NCBI GenBank assembly: GCA_005239725.1
Contig: SBBM01000026.1
Coordinates: 1-47,763, forward strand
Source of the DNA: Planctomycetales bacterium
Lineage (GTDB): Bacteria > Omnitrophota > Gorgyraeia > Gygaellales > Profunditerraquicolaceae
Direction: 5' to 3'
DNA length: 47,763 nucleotides
A model generated the notes under the pieces. That model saw only the letters and a list, made by a program, of their open reading frames with translations. It ran no database searches and was not told the DNA's origin. The position numbers were made by a program, and so were the translations under genes. The stretch's first letter is position 1. Each line of letters begins with the position of its first letter. This document shows, piece after piece, positions 38,443 to 47,581 of this stretch.

Positions 38443-39615
38443 ATGCAAAAGATTAATCTTCTCTATGTCGTTACCAAATTGGAACTCGGTGGGGCACAAA
38501 AACAATTATTAAGTCTGGTCCGGCGTTTGGATAAGCAAAGATTCAACGTTTTTTTATTTACCGCGCAAGACGGTTTATTGCTTAATGAGACGTTATCTAT
38601 ATCCGGGTTAAAAGTCGAAAAATCCTTATTTCTGGAACGTGCGATAAACCCCTTATGTGACATCCTCGCCTTATTTGAAATCTATCAGTTTATCAAAAAA
38701 AACAATATTGAAATTGTCCATACCCATAGTTCCAAGGCGGGGATTCTCGGCCGCTGGGCAGCAAGATTGGCTGGCGTAAGTATTATCCTCCACACTGTGC
38801 ATGGCTGGCCTTTTAACGATTACCAGCCAAATTTTCTGAAGTTTCTCTTCATCTATTTAGAGCGGATAAGCGCGAAATTTACGGATAAAATAGTCGTCGT
38901 GTCGCGCCACGATATGAAAAAAGGCTTGCAATATAAGATTGGCGGAGAAGATAAGTATGAGCTTGTCCGTTATGGTATAGATTATTCCGAGTTCAATAAT
39001 GCCGATAGGGCGGATATCCGTAAAGAATTGGGGGTTGGCGGCAATGAATTGGCGGTTGGCATGGTATCCTGTTTTAAGCCGCAAAAATCCCCGCAGGATT
39101 TTATCCGTTTGGCGGGTTTAGTAAATAAAAAGATGCCGAACGTGAAGTTTATTTTAACCGGTGACGGAGTTCTGCGTAAAGATATTGAAAAACTGATTAA
39201 ACAATGCAATCTTAACGATAAAATAATTTTAACCGGATGGCGCAGGGATGCCGCAAGAATTTTTTCAGCTATGGATATTTTTGTGCTCACTTCGTTATGG
39301 GAAGGCTTGCCGGTAACCGTACTGGAGGCAATAGCGGCCAGGCGGCCGGTAATTGCTACTAATACCGGAGGTGTCGCCGAGATTATAGAGGAGGGGAGGA
39401 CAGGGTTCTTGGTTGCGAGAAAAGATATGGATGATATGGCGGAAAAGGTAAGCGCCCTGCTGAATAATGAAAATTTAAGAAAGAAAATCTGCCAAAATGC
39501 GCGCCAATCTTTAGGTCCCGCTTGTACCGTTACCAATATGTCGCAAAGCTACCGGGATTTATATGAGCGTTTAATCAGGGGAAAAACAGGAAGAAAGGAG
39601 TGCGGAGATGGATAA
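38443..39615 (+). CDS. family 4 glycosyltransferase
   Basis: 390 residues with the GT-B two-domain fold. KLELGGAQKQLLSLVRRLD (N-terminal glycine loop at 16-19), HTHSSKAGILGRWAA (H93, H95), then E287-E295 in WEGLPVTVLEAIAARRPVIA, the EX7E motif that binds the nucleotide sugar, and TGGVAEIIEEGRTGFLV. It adds a sugar with retention to a lipid-linked or protein acceptor in envelope polysaccharide synthesis. Sugar and acceptor are unknown. It overlaps the MoxR gene by eight bases. Confidence 0.9.
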   Translation: MQKINLLYVVTKLELGGAQKQLLSLVRRLDKQRFNVFLFTAQDGLLLNETLSISGLKVEKSLFLERAINPLCDILALFEIYQFIKKNNIEIVHTHSSKAGILGRWAARLAGVSIILHTVHGWPFNDYQPNFLKFLFIYLERISAKFTDKIVVVSRHDMKKGLQYKIGGEDKYELVRYGIDYSEFNNADRADIRKELGVGGNELAVGMVSCFKPQKSPQDFIRLAGLVNKKMPNVKFILTGDGVLRKDIEKLIKQCNLNDKIILTGWRRDAARIFSAMDIFVLTSLWEGLPVTVLEAIAARRPVIATNTGGVAEIIEEGRTGFLVARKDMDDMAEKVSALLNNENLRKKICQNARQSLGPACTVTNMSQSYRDLYERLIRGKTGRKECGDG

Positions 39616-40534
39616 TCAGGATTTGAAACTTTTAATCGAAAATGTTGAAAAGGTAATCGTGGGCAAAACCGAAACTGTAAAGCTGTTGATTGTGGGGCTT
39701 TTGACTAACGGCCATATCTTAATTGAGGATGTCCCTGGTTTGGGCAAGACAATGTTAAGTCTTGCCTTGTCAAAATCCATAAACGGGGAATTCAAGAGGA
39801 TTCAGTTTACGCCTGACCTTTTGCCTTCGGATGTGACGGGAGGGTTCATTTATAGCCCAAAGACAGGCGATTTCGATTTTAAGAAAGGGCCGGTGTTCAG
39901 CAATATCCTTTTAGCCGATGAAATTAACCGGACTAATCCGCGCACGCAGTCCGCGCTCCTGGAGTGCATGCAGGAATATAAGGTTACAGCCGATGGCAGG
40001 ACATTTTCCTTGCCCGCGCCTTTTATGGTGATTGCAACCCAAAATCCCATAGAGTACCAAGGGACTTACCCGCTTCCCGAAGCCCAGATAGACAGGTTCC
40101 TGATGAAGATAAATGTCGGCTACCTTTCGTTGGAAGAGGAGGTGAAGGTCATATCAGGGCAGAAAATAAAACATCCAGTTGAGGAAATTAAACCCGTCTT
40201 GGGGTTAGACAAGGTTTTAAAACTGCAGGAGGCAGTAAAAAATATACAGGTCTCGCAGAATATTTTAGAGTACATCGTAAAAATAATTTCCGCAACCCGG
40301 AAAAAGGAGGAAATAAAATTAGGCGCCAGCCCCCGCGCCTCCATCGCCCTTATGAAAGCAAGTTCTGCATGGGCGCTGTTGGAAGGCAGGGATTATGTCG
40401 TGCCCGATGACGTTATCAAGCTCTTGCCCTGGGTATTGAAGCACAGGATTGCGTTGCATCCCAGGGCATTGATAGCGGAAAAGACGCCGGAATTTGTGGT
40501 TTCCGAATTAATCAGGAGTACACCTATTCCTTAA
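39608..40534 (+). CDS. MoxR-family AAA+ ATPase
   Basis: 308 residues. Walker A GLGKT (44-48) in ILIEDVPGLGKTML, Walker B LLADEINRTNP (101-111) and sensor-1 region ATQNPIEYQGTYPLPEAQIDRF. MoxR proteins are chaperone-like ATPases that, with DUF58 and membrane partners, activate or assemble target proteins. It begins the MoxR-DUF58-membrane protein set (39.6-46.5 kb); AAGGAG precedes ATG, which overlaps the glycosyltransferase stop. Confidence 0.92.
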   Translation: MDNQDLKLLIENVEKVIVGKTETVKLLIVGLLTNGHILIEDVPGLGKTMLSLALSKSINGEFKRIQFTPDLLPSDVTGGFIYSPKTGDFDFKKGPVFSNILLADEINRTNPRTQSALLECMQEYKVTADGRTFSLPAPFMVIATQNPIEYQGTYPLPEAQIDRFLMKINVGYLSLEEEVKVISGQKIKHPVEEIKPVLGLDKVLKLQEAVKNIQVSQNILEYIVKIISATRKKEEIKLGASPRASIALMKASSAWALLEGRDYVVPDDVIKLLPWVLKHRIALHPRALIAEKTPEFVVSELIRSTPIP

Positions 40535-40543
40535 AACGATAGA

Positions 40544-41779
40544 ATGTTCAGGCTATTCATAAAAAAATGGATTTTCCTTTTCGTTATAACCGCATTTTCG
40601 CTTCTCATAGGGATGCGGATTTATTCGCAGTTTTTTTATTTCTTTTTCTGGTTCCTGGCAGTTTTTGCGGCATTAAATCTAGCATGGGTGATAGTGCAAT
40701 ATTTTTCTTTAAAGCTATATCTGGCCAGGCACACGCCGAATAGGACGTTGGAAGATGGGTTTTTAGAAATTGAAACACGGATACGAAACAGGAGTTTTTT
40801 GCCTGCCTTCAATGTTGTTATAGAAGACCATCTTTCTTGCGCCGCAAAAAAAGAAAGCCGCAGACAAATCCTGTTAGAATACCTGGGCCCGCGCTCATTC
40901 ACAAGCCTTAAATACGGCTGCGTTTGTTATAAAAGAGGTAAATACAGGATCGGCCCGTTTATTGCCTATTTTTTTGATCCCTTTAATTTGTTTTTCTTTA
41001 AGAAAACCTATTATATATATTCAGAACTTTACGTATACCCCAGGACATTTAATATCCAGAAATTCCCGCCCCTGGCAAAAGGGATTATGCCGTGGTTCGG
41101 AATAGAGACAACCCACGTAAGCGGAGACGAAGATGAGTTTTTCGGAGTCAGGGAATATAAGGAAGGCGACCCCATAAAAAGGATACACTGGTTATCCACC
41201 GCCAGAAAAAGAAGGCTTATCGTGAAGGAATTCCAGAGGCAGAGTTTCCAGAGGGCGACTATCATATTTAACCTGGAAAAAGATAAGAATTTCGGCGAGG
41301 GCAAGGAATGTATCGCAGAGTATGCCGTAAAGATAGCTGCCTCGGTTGCCAGACACTTAATAAGGAACGGCGTTTCAGTCGAAATTATCGCGCATGCAGG
41401 GGAAATAGTGCACATTCCGTTTAATAAGGGCCCGGAACATTTAGAAGACATAATGAGGTTCCTTGCGATTGCGCAGGCGGAAAGCATGGTCAGTCTGGCC
41501 GAGATATTTGCGGAATTCTCCCGCTATATTTCTAATGATTCAAGTTTAATCGTCATTATGCTGGATGATGACTGGAAATATATGCCCGCAATATTATCTT
41601 TACAAAACAGGAATGTCTCCTTAATCCCGCTTATTCTGATAGGCTCCACGTTTTTATATACACATGATGCCCGGAGGATTGCAAAAGAAGCCAAAATGGT
41701 TTTGCGCCAATCCTTCAATTTTAACCCCAAATTTTTCGCGCAGGGGGATAACCTGGAAGAGGTTTTCGCTAATGTTTGA
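40544..41779 (+). CDS. DUF58 domain protein
   Basis: 411 residues. Two membrane helices at ~8-52, a beta-rich domain to ~190, then the DUF58 signature FFGVREYKEGDPIKRIHW at 199-216 with STARKRRLIVKEFQRQ, followed by a von Willebrand-A-like C-terminal part. It is the usual partner of MoxR; the pair is thought to form a complex at the inner membrane. A few bases after moxR; the following gene starts inside its last codons. Confidence 0.9.
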   Translation: MFRLFIKKWIFLFVITAFSLLIGMRIYSQFFYFFFWFLAVFAALNLAWVIVQYFSLKLYLARHTPNRTLEDGFLEIETRIRNRSFLPAFNVVIEDHLSCAAKKESRRQILLEYLGPRSFTSLKYGCVCYKRGKYRIGPFIAYFFDPFNLFFFKKTYYIYSELYVYPRTFNIQKFPPLAKGIMPWFGIETTHVSGDEDEFFGVREYKEGDPIKRIHWLSTARKRRLIVKEFQRQSFQRATIIFNLEKDKNFGEGKECIAEYAVKIAASVARHLIRNGVSVEIIAHAGEIVHIPFNKGPEHLEDIMRFLAIAQAESMVSLAEIFAEFSRYISNDSSLIVIMLDDDWKYMPAILSLQNRNVSLIPLILIGSTFLYTHDARRIAKEAKMVLRQSFNFNPKFFAQGDNLEEVFANV

Positions 41780-44363
41780 ATTTTTCCTTACCGTTTTACT
41801 TTTATTTGCCCCGGCGTATTTATTGGCGGAGGTAACAGGCAGCCATTGGCAGTACCTGGCCTTTTGCCTGGTCGTCGGATTCGGCTTTAGCCGGTTTTTC
41901 GCCGCGCAACAAAAAGGCCTAATAAAATTATTGATGCCTATCGCCGCATTGGCTGACCTTGCCTGGGTCATATATTCGATATTTAATTCGAATTTTATGT
42001 ATAGAGAAGTTATCGCCGTAATCGTAAAGGGCATATTGGTATTATCAGCTATTTTGAGTTTTGACGCGTATTTAACTCCCATGCTGGGCTATATCCAGGC
42101 CTTGAGCGTTTCCCTATTCATGGCCTCGCTTGTTTTTGCAAAAAATTACGATAAGAGGGCAACAGCAGTGGTCCTGATTTATTTTGTTGTTTGGTTTATG
42201 ATTTTAAAGGTTAAATTTTACGGAATGTTCAAGAGGGAAAACGCTTCGAAAGAAAAAATGCATTATTCCGTTTTCCTGTCTCTGGTAGCCTTTGCGGTAA
42301 TCTTGTATACTTCCTGGCTCTTTTTTTCTTCCTTCCCTTTGGGCAAATTTACAAAAGGCGGATTATTTTTAGAGCCGGGCGGCCACTCCGAAAAGGGCAG
42401 GTTTTCCCTGGAAAAGGAATATTATGAGATACAGGACAGGATCCAGGAGAGGATAATCAGGCTGTTGCCTGAGCTGCATTCTCAGGATGAGCAATATACG
42501 CTACTTGCCTTTTTGAGTTCGTTGGCGCAGGAGTCGCCGGCTGTTATGGAAATCGAGAAAGCAAAAAACGGACTCATCGACTACTTGCATAGGCCCGGCT
42601 TAGGCTTAGAAGAAAAAGAAACCGAAGATTTAACGTTGCTTATTAATGATTATGTGGATAGAAAAACCGATTTAAACATTAAAAGAAATGAAGGGAATTT
42701 CAGGAAGAGTCTTAAGAATACCCGCCTGAGCATGCAAAACAGGCTTCAGGCCAATTCGAATATAAATAAGATATTGGGCAGCGATTCTCCGCAACGGCTC
42801 AATAAACATGAGGCGCAGTCAACTTCCGCCATCAATAACTACCCTTTAGGTCGCAATGAAAAAAATGAGTTGAATGAATTATCAAAGGAGTTAAGCGGAT
42901 GGAAGGGCTACCAGTTATATAACCGCAAGATAAAGGCTTACGGAGAAAAAATAGATTCTTTGCAGGGGGAGATGAAAAGGGAATTCCAGGATGCCCTATG
43001 GGGTATCAAGAAGGCGGAAACCCTGCAGGATTTCAAGAATGTCGCAGAAAAAATCCAGGCCCTCAAAGATAAAAATGTCCTTAAGGGCGGGAATGCAATG
43101 GAAGATATGCAGGAAATATCGGGTCTAAAATTAGGCATGCTCCTTAAGGATAAGGAAGAGCAGTTGAAGAGGCAGATAGAGGGGAGTGGCTTATTCGACT
43201 ACGATGCGCAAAAATTAAAGAAGCTTCTGGATGAATTGAGGACCTCCGGCGACAGAGAATTGGCAAGGGCCGCCGGAAAACTTAAGGAAGTCGCCAGGGA
43301 AAGCGGCTTAAAAAGTATGGAAGGCATAAACGATTTCATAAAGGCGAAGGCGTATTTTTCGGTTGAGGAGAAGAAAGGGCAAATCGAAAAATTATTGAAT
43401 GAAAATGTCCCTGTGGAAACAAGAAAAAAGATTTTAGAAGATTTCGGCAGGCTGCAATCCGAAGAGGATTATGACAAGTTTGATTCCGGGATTGAAGCGA
43501 TGAAAGAGGGTGTAAGAAGGCTTTCCGAGCAGGGCCGTATTTCAGAGGATTCCAGGGATGAGCTTTTGCAAGAGGTAGAAGAATTCCGCAATCTTATCCA
43601 GTCGCAGGCCGGCACAACCGAGAAGCATGGCAGATTTGTCGGGCAGCAGGAGTGGGAAGATTTGCTTGACAGTCCTTCCCTGGAAGCCGGGGAAAGCCAG
43701 CTTCTTAAGGAGTTAACCGCGGAATTGCTGAAAACAGATACGCTTGCGGAATTTAACAGCATAAGGGAAGAAATCGCGCGGGAAATCGAACCTCTCCCGC
43801 AGGAATTTAAAGCCGCCTTTGATGAATTTGCGGATATTAAAAGAGTGTTCATTATGGAAAAGGCCCTTTCGGGATTGAGGGAAAAAATTGCGGAGATGGA
43901 AAAAATTGATGCGTCCGGAGCTCAGATCCTTGAAGAGGATTTAAGAAAAATGAGGTCCGCTAAGACTAATGAGGAGTTGGAGAAAGAGATAGAGAAAATT
44001 AAGCAGGATATTGAAGCCAGGGAATTGGAGAAAAAGACAAAAAACTGGACAGCGGATACCGGCCTAGAGTTACATGTAATACCTAACCGCGCAATTATGG
44101 CCGTTGGTTCTTCCTTGCCTTTAAAAATATTTGCGGTTTATAATAATGCATTTTTAAAAGAACTTGATTCCGGGGTGGAATGGTCTTCTGCGCGGCCTGA
44201 TCTAGCCTGGGTAGATGCGAAAGGAATAGTGTATTCAACGGCGGCGGGCAGGGCGGTTATACATGCCAGATATAAAGAAGCCTGGAAAAATATAGAAATT
44301 ACGGTAGTGGAAAATATTGACGAAAAGATAGGGGCCGAAATTAAACAGGATTTAATAAGGTGA
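41772..44363 (+). CDS. membrane / coiled-coil / Ig-like protein in the TgpA position
   Basis: 863 residues from ATG at 41772, which overlaps the DUF58 stop by 8 bases; a longer open frame upstream lies inside the DUF58 gene and is not used. Residues 1-~200 carry about six membrane helices ending in LFFSSFPLGKFTKGG, much like the membrane domain of TgpA (DUF3488). Residues ~225-750 are highly charged coiled-coil helix (rich in E/K/L, e.g. EKLLNENVPVETRKKILED). Residues ~770-850 read as one bacterial Ig-like (Big) domain (LHVIPNRAIMAVGSSLPLKI, GVEWSSARPDLAWVDAKG). No transglutaminase His-Asp-Cys core is present. Confidence 0.75.
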   Translation: MFEFFLTVLLLFAPAYLLAEVTGSHWQYLAFCLVVGFGFSRFFAAQQKGLIKLLMPIAALADLAWVIYSIFNSNFMYREVIAVIVKGILVLSAILSFDAYLTPMLGYIQALSVSLFMASLVFAKNYDKRATAVVLIYFVVWFMILKVKFYGMFKRENASKEKMHYSVFLSLVAFAVILYTSWLFFSSFPLGKFTKGGLFLEPGGHSEKGRFSLEKEYYEIQDRIQERIIRLLPELHSQDEQYTLLAFLSSLAQESPAVMEIEKAKNGLIDYLHRPGLGLEEKETEDLTLLINDYVDRKTDLNIKRNEGNFRKSLKNTRLSMQNRLQANSNINKILGSDSPQRLNKHEAQSTSAINNYPLGRNEKNELNELSKELSGWKGYQLYNRKIKAYGEKIDSLQGEMKREFQDALWGIKKAETLQDFKNVAEKIQALKDKNVLKGGNAMEDMQEISGLKLGMLLKDKEEQLKRQIEGSGLFDYDAQKLKKLLDELRTSGDRELARAAGKLKEVARESGLKSMEGINDFIKAKAYFSVEEKKGQIEKLLNENVPVETRKKILEDFGRLQSEEDYDKFDSGIEAMKEGVRRLSEQGRISEDSRDELLQEVEEFRNLIQSQAGTTEKHGRFVGQQEWEDLLDSPSLEAGESQLLKELTAELLKTDTLAEFNSIREEIAREIEPLPQEFKAAFDEFADIKRVFIMEKALSGLREKIAEMEKIDASGAQILEEDLRKMRSAKTNEELEKEIEKIKQDIEARELEKKTKNWTADTGLELHVIPNRAIMAVGSSLPLKIFAVYNNAFLKELDSGVEWSSARPDLAWVDAKGIVYSTAAGRAVIHARYKEAWKNIEITVVENIDEKIGAEIKQDLIR

Positions 44364-44367
44364 GCCG

Positions 44368-46521
44368 ATGAAAATAAGACTTATCTGTTTATTATTTTCG
44401 GCGGTTTATGCGGCGTATTGCATAAATAGCGCCTTTGCCTATGAAGAAATGAGCACTTCCTACGGCAAGGTTATTACGGGTTTGACCAGAGAGGAATCAT
44501 TGGATAAATTCGGCGCCCCGGTTTCCGCCAGCGATGATTTGTGGCTGTACGGCGCCCCGGAAAAATTCTTTGTTTATTTTTCCGGACCCAGCCCGGTTTA
44601 TCTCTATCCTAAATTCTGCAGCACATCCGCGGGCATACCTTTGGAATTAAAGGCCTTTACTTATTCTTCGGGTTTCAAAATAAAAGATATCAGCAGGGAA
44701 ATAGAGCTGTTGCCCAGCGAGCCAAGGGATTTTACTTTAGGCCCCGGGAAAAAATCGGTTATTATCCCTAAAAAGGCAGGCGAATATCAAATTTTAGGTA
44801 AATACGGCAGAATCTTTAGCAACCCTGTTTATATTACTGTCCGGGAGGCGCAGGATAGCGAACAAGAAAAGGAAAGGCTGCTTGCCATAGATATACTTCC
44901 TTACCGGCCGAAAGCCACTCCCCGTAACCGCATCACTTTTATGGCGTTGGGCACCTTTTATAACCCCGAAAAAAATAAATATGCCGTAAGGGACATAAGC
45001 GAACCTGCGGAATGGTTTCTTGGTAGTGCTCAGTCTTTTCAGAGAGTCCACGGGAATAAAATATTTTTTGACTCTGCCGGAAAATTTAAGGTATTTTGCA
45101 GGTATAAAGGGTTGCAAAGTTTTTCGCAAGATGTCGAAATAAACGATAGGCTTCCTCCGTTAGGCCATGCGCTAAAACATATTACCCTTTTGCCCGAATT
45201 TGTTATAATGCCATCCGGTGGCAGCGTAGATTTTAAGGGGTTCGGGACTTGCCATAATAACAGGATTGATGACGTTACTCTAACGGCAGATTGGGATATC
45301 AGTGATAAAGAGGTCCTTAAGCCGAGGTGGAAGGGTTCTTTTCAGGCAAAGTCCGAAGGAGTTACTGAGGCAACCATTAAACTTGATAAGATTGTGAGCC
45401 TGCCGGCAAAAGTAATAATTACCGCTAAACAGGAAGGCATCGCCGGGTTATATGAGCCTAAAGCAGCAAAAGATAAGCGGGAAAGCCCGAGGGAGGATAT
45501 CGAGAGTTTGAAGCGAAGCATTTTATCTCCGGGCAAGAGGCTTAAAGATATAAAGATAACGCCCGAATATTTAGCAATACCGGCGGGGATGGAGGGAGAG
45601 TTTACCGCGAGAGGAGTTTACAGCGATGGTTCGGAAACAGACTTGACTAAAATCGGAAAGTGGACCAGTTCAGACGATAAAATCGCAAAAGTAATCCTCG
45701 GCAAGACATCTGCTTTATCCGTCGGAGAAAGCGACATTTATATAGAGTTCCAGGGGGTGCGAAGTTCGCCTGCCAGGGTATCGGTCGAAGGGGCGAAGCT
45801 CGTTTCGATAATCATTTCGCCCCGGAATTCCAAAATATCCATGCTGGATAAAATAAAATTTAAGGCCGAGGGTTATTTTTCCGATTCTTTGCGCAAAGAT
45901 ATTACTTCTTCGGTTTCCTGGAATATTCTGGGGCCGCGTATTGTCAAAATAAAAGCCGGCGCCGTACAGCCGCTTAAATTCGGGCATACAAGTATATTTG
46001 CCGAATACCGGAACATAAAGAGCCTGCCGGCGGATATTACAGTTATTTTTACAATGGAGTGGCTGGTTTATGTTATCTTTAAAGCAATGGTGCTGGCTAT
46101 CTTAGCCGTGGCAGCGGCATTTTTTATTCTTTATATTTTAGTTTTGAAAGAAAGGCGGAGGCTTTTGTCTTTGCAGCGCGATAAACCGGGTGAATTTATA
46201 ATCGAACTCTACGGCAACTTTAAAAAAATCCTGGCAATTTTTGGCCTGGGGCACAAAGAACCCATCGCCCCGCTTTTGTATGCGCAACTAATCGAGAAGA
46301 AACTGGGTATCGGCAACAGGTTATTTTTAAGTCTCACCGAAAAGTTTGAAGAAGCAAAATACAGCCGGCATGCCCTTTATCCGGAAAATGCCTCTGCGGC
46401 TTTAGGCGACTATAATGAGGTGACTAAAATATTGTCGTATAAATTTGATAAATTTACCCTATTTTTAAAGTATTGCCTGATTCTACTGAATAAAAAACCG
46501 CTCTCATTGCCCAGTAAATAA
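44368..46521 (+). CDS. exported multi-Ig-like protein with membrane anchor and DUF4129-like tail
   Basis: 717 residues. Signal peptide at 1-24 (ends INSAFA). Residues ~35-75 (VITGLTREESLDKFGAP, DDLWLYG) resemble a BamE/SmpA-type beta fold. Three or four Ig-like (Big-type) repeats follow, each opening with a phrase like LKHITLLPEFVIMPSGG or LKDIKITPEYLAIPAGM. A membrane helix near residue 565 (VIFKAMVLAILAVAAAFFIL) is followed by ~115 cytoplasmic residues that align with the DUF4129 tail of TgpA-type transglutaminases (LLYAQLIEKKLGIGNR, EEAKYSRHALYPENA). It is 4 bases after the previous gene and ends the MoxR set. Confidence 0.72.
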   Translation: MKIRLICLLFSAVYAAYCINSAFAYEEMSTSYGKVITGLTREESLDKFGAPVSASDDLWLYGAPEKFFVYFSGPSPVYLYPKFCSTSAGIPLELKAFTYSSGFKIKDISREIELLPSEPRDFTLGPGKKSVIIPKKAGEYQILGKYGRIFSNPVYITVREAQDSEQEKERLLAIDILPYRPKATPRNRITFMALGTFYNPEKNKYAVRDISEPAEWFLGSAQSFQRVHGNKIFFDSAGKFKVFCRYKGLQSFSQDVEINDRLPPLGHALKHITLLPEFVIMPSGGSVDFKGFGTCHNNRIDDVTLTADWDISDKEVLKPRWKGSFQAKSEGVTEATIKLDKIVSLPAKVIITAKQEGIAGLYEPKAAKDKRESPREDIESLKRSILSPGKRLKDIKITPEYLAIPAGMEGEFTARGVYSDGSETDLTKIGKWTSSDDKIAKVILGKTSALSVGESDIYIEFQGVRSSPARVSVEGAKLVSIIISPRNSKISMLDKIKFKAEGYFSDSLRKDITSSVSWNILGPRIVKIKAGAVQPLKFGHTSIFAEYRNIKSLPADITVIFTMEWLVYVIFKAMVLAILAVAAAFFILYILVLKERRRLLSLQRDKPGEFIIELYGNFKKILAIFGLGHKEPIAPLLYAQLIEKKLGIGNRLFLSLTEKFEEAKYSRHALYPENASAALGDYNEVTKILSYKFDKFTLFLKYCLILLNKKPLSLPSK

Positions 46522-46525
46522 CCGG

Positions 46526-46553
46526 TTGAAAATTGTAGCAGTTAATATATAAT
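46526..46553 (+). promoter_or_regulatory. promoter of the phosphosugar transferase gene
   Basis: TTGAAA (46526-46531), 16-base spacer, TATAAT (46548-46553), 41 bases before ATG at 46595. No strong ribosome binding site before that ATG. Confidence 0.65.
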
Positions 46554-46594
46554 ATGTCTTTAGCAAATTATTAAGAATATGCGGGTTCCATAGC

Positions 46595-47581
46595 ATGTCC
46601 CCCAATTACATTTCGATATTTCTCGGCGTTTTTTTAATTAATCTGGCAGTTACCGGACTTTTACGAAAATTATCTTTGAAATATAATTTCTTAAGCCACA
46701 AAGGGATACCGCTTGTTGGTGGTTTGGGTATCGGATTTTCGTTCTTATTTTCCTGCTTTTTGCTTCCCTTTATACCTGAGGCTGTTTTGCCGGATATGAG
46801 AATTGTCCTTGTGCCTTTGCTGATAATGTTGATTTCCGGCATAATTGACGATTGGTTGGAGCTGTCAGTTTTAATTAAATTCCTCGCACAAATTCTCGCT
46901 GTTTCCATATTGATTTTCTTGGGGGTAAAGACGCGTATCGCTTTCATAGGTAGCGCGGCTAATATAATTATAACCCTTGTCTGGGTTATTGGCATTACCA
47001 ATGCCTTTAACCTCCTGGATGTTTTAGATGCCCTGGCTGCAGGCATAGCGATTATCATAAGTTTAGCATTCTTTGCTGTATCGGTTTTAAATGGCGATAT
47101 AAAATCGGCAACTTTATCATTGGTTATTTTTGCTTCCAGTATAAGTTTTCTGGTTTATAACCTGCCTCCGGCAAAGATTTACCTGGGCAACTGCGGGAGT
47201 CATTACTTAGGTTTTTTATTTGCAGTAATCGCGATGACAATAAGTTACGCCACTCTGGAAAGAAAGGCTGCCCTGGTTTCTCCTTTGCTAATCTTGTGGT
47301 TTCCTATATTTGATACGGCGTTCCTTATCCTGATGAGGATGCTTAAAGGAAGGTCGATGTTTAAGAAAAGCAATGACCACTTTGCTTTTCGATTGTTGAA
47401 ATCAGGCTATTCCCGTACCAGGGCTCTATTTTTTATGTTTTTTTTGGCTTTATTATTTTCTGCCTGTGGCGTATTGCTCAGTCAGGTATCCAATAAATAC
47501 GGCGTAACTATTATTGCCATTATATTTTTAATTACCCTGGGAATAACTGGAAAGATAAGCAGGGTAAAGGTTGATGAGTAA
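46595..47581 (+). CDS. MraY/WecA-family undecaprenyl-phosphate sugar-1-phosphate transferase
   Basis: 328 residues with ~10 membrane helices. HKGIPLVGGLGIG (residues 35-47), the Mg2+-binding DD of SGIIDDWLEL (D85, D86), the catalytic NAFNLLDVLDALAAG (D142, D145; the usual DGLA reads DALA) and LGNCGSHYLGF, then NDHFAFRLLKSG (sugar-specificity loop) are present. It transfers a phospho-HexNAc to undecaprenyl phosphate, starting O-antigen-like or teichoic/capsule chains; the loop differs from true MraY. The next frame overlaps by 8 bases. The sugar cannot be read from the sequence. Confidence 0.88.
   Translation: MSPNYISIFLGVFLINLAVTGLLRKLSLKYNFLSHKGIPLVGGLGIGFSFLFSCFLLPFIPEAVLPDMRIVLVPLLIMLISGIIDDWLELSVLIKFLAQILAVSILIFLGVKTRIAFIGSAANIIITLVWVIGITNAFNLLDVLDALAAGIAIIISLAFFAVSVLNGDIKSATLSLVIFASSISFLVYNLPPAKIYLGNCGSHYLGFLFAVIAMTISYATLERKAALVSPLLILWFPIFDTAFLILMRMLKGRSMFKKSNDHFAFRLLKSGYSRTRALFFMFFLALLFSACGVLLSQVSNKYGVTIIAIIFLITLGITGKISRVKVDE

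Noticed and set aside
41664-41771. Longer N-terminus (36 extra codons) for the TgpA-position protein
   Set aside because: It lies wholly inside the DUF58 gene, and ATG at 41772 begins directly with the first membrane helix and overlaps the DUF58 stop in the usual coupled manner.
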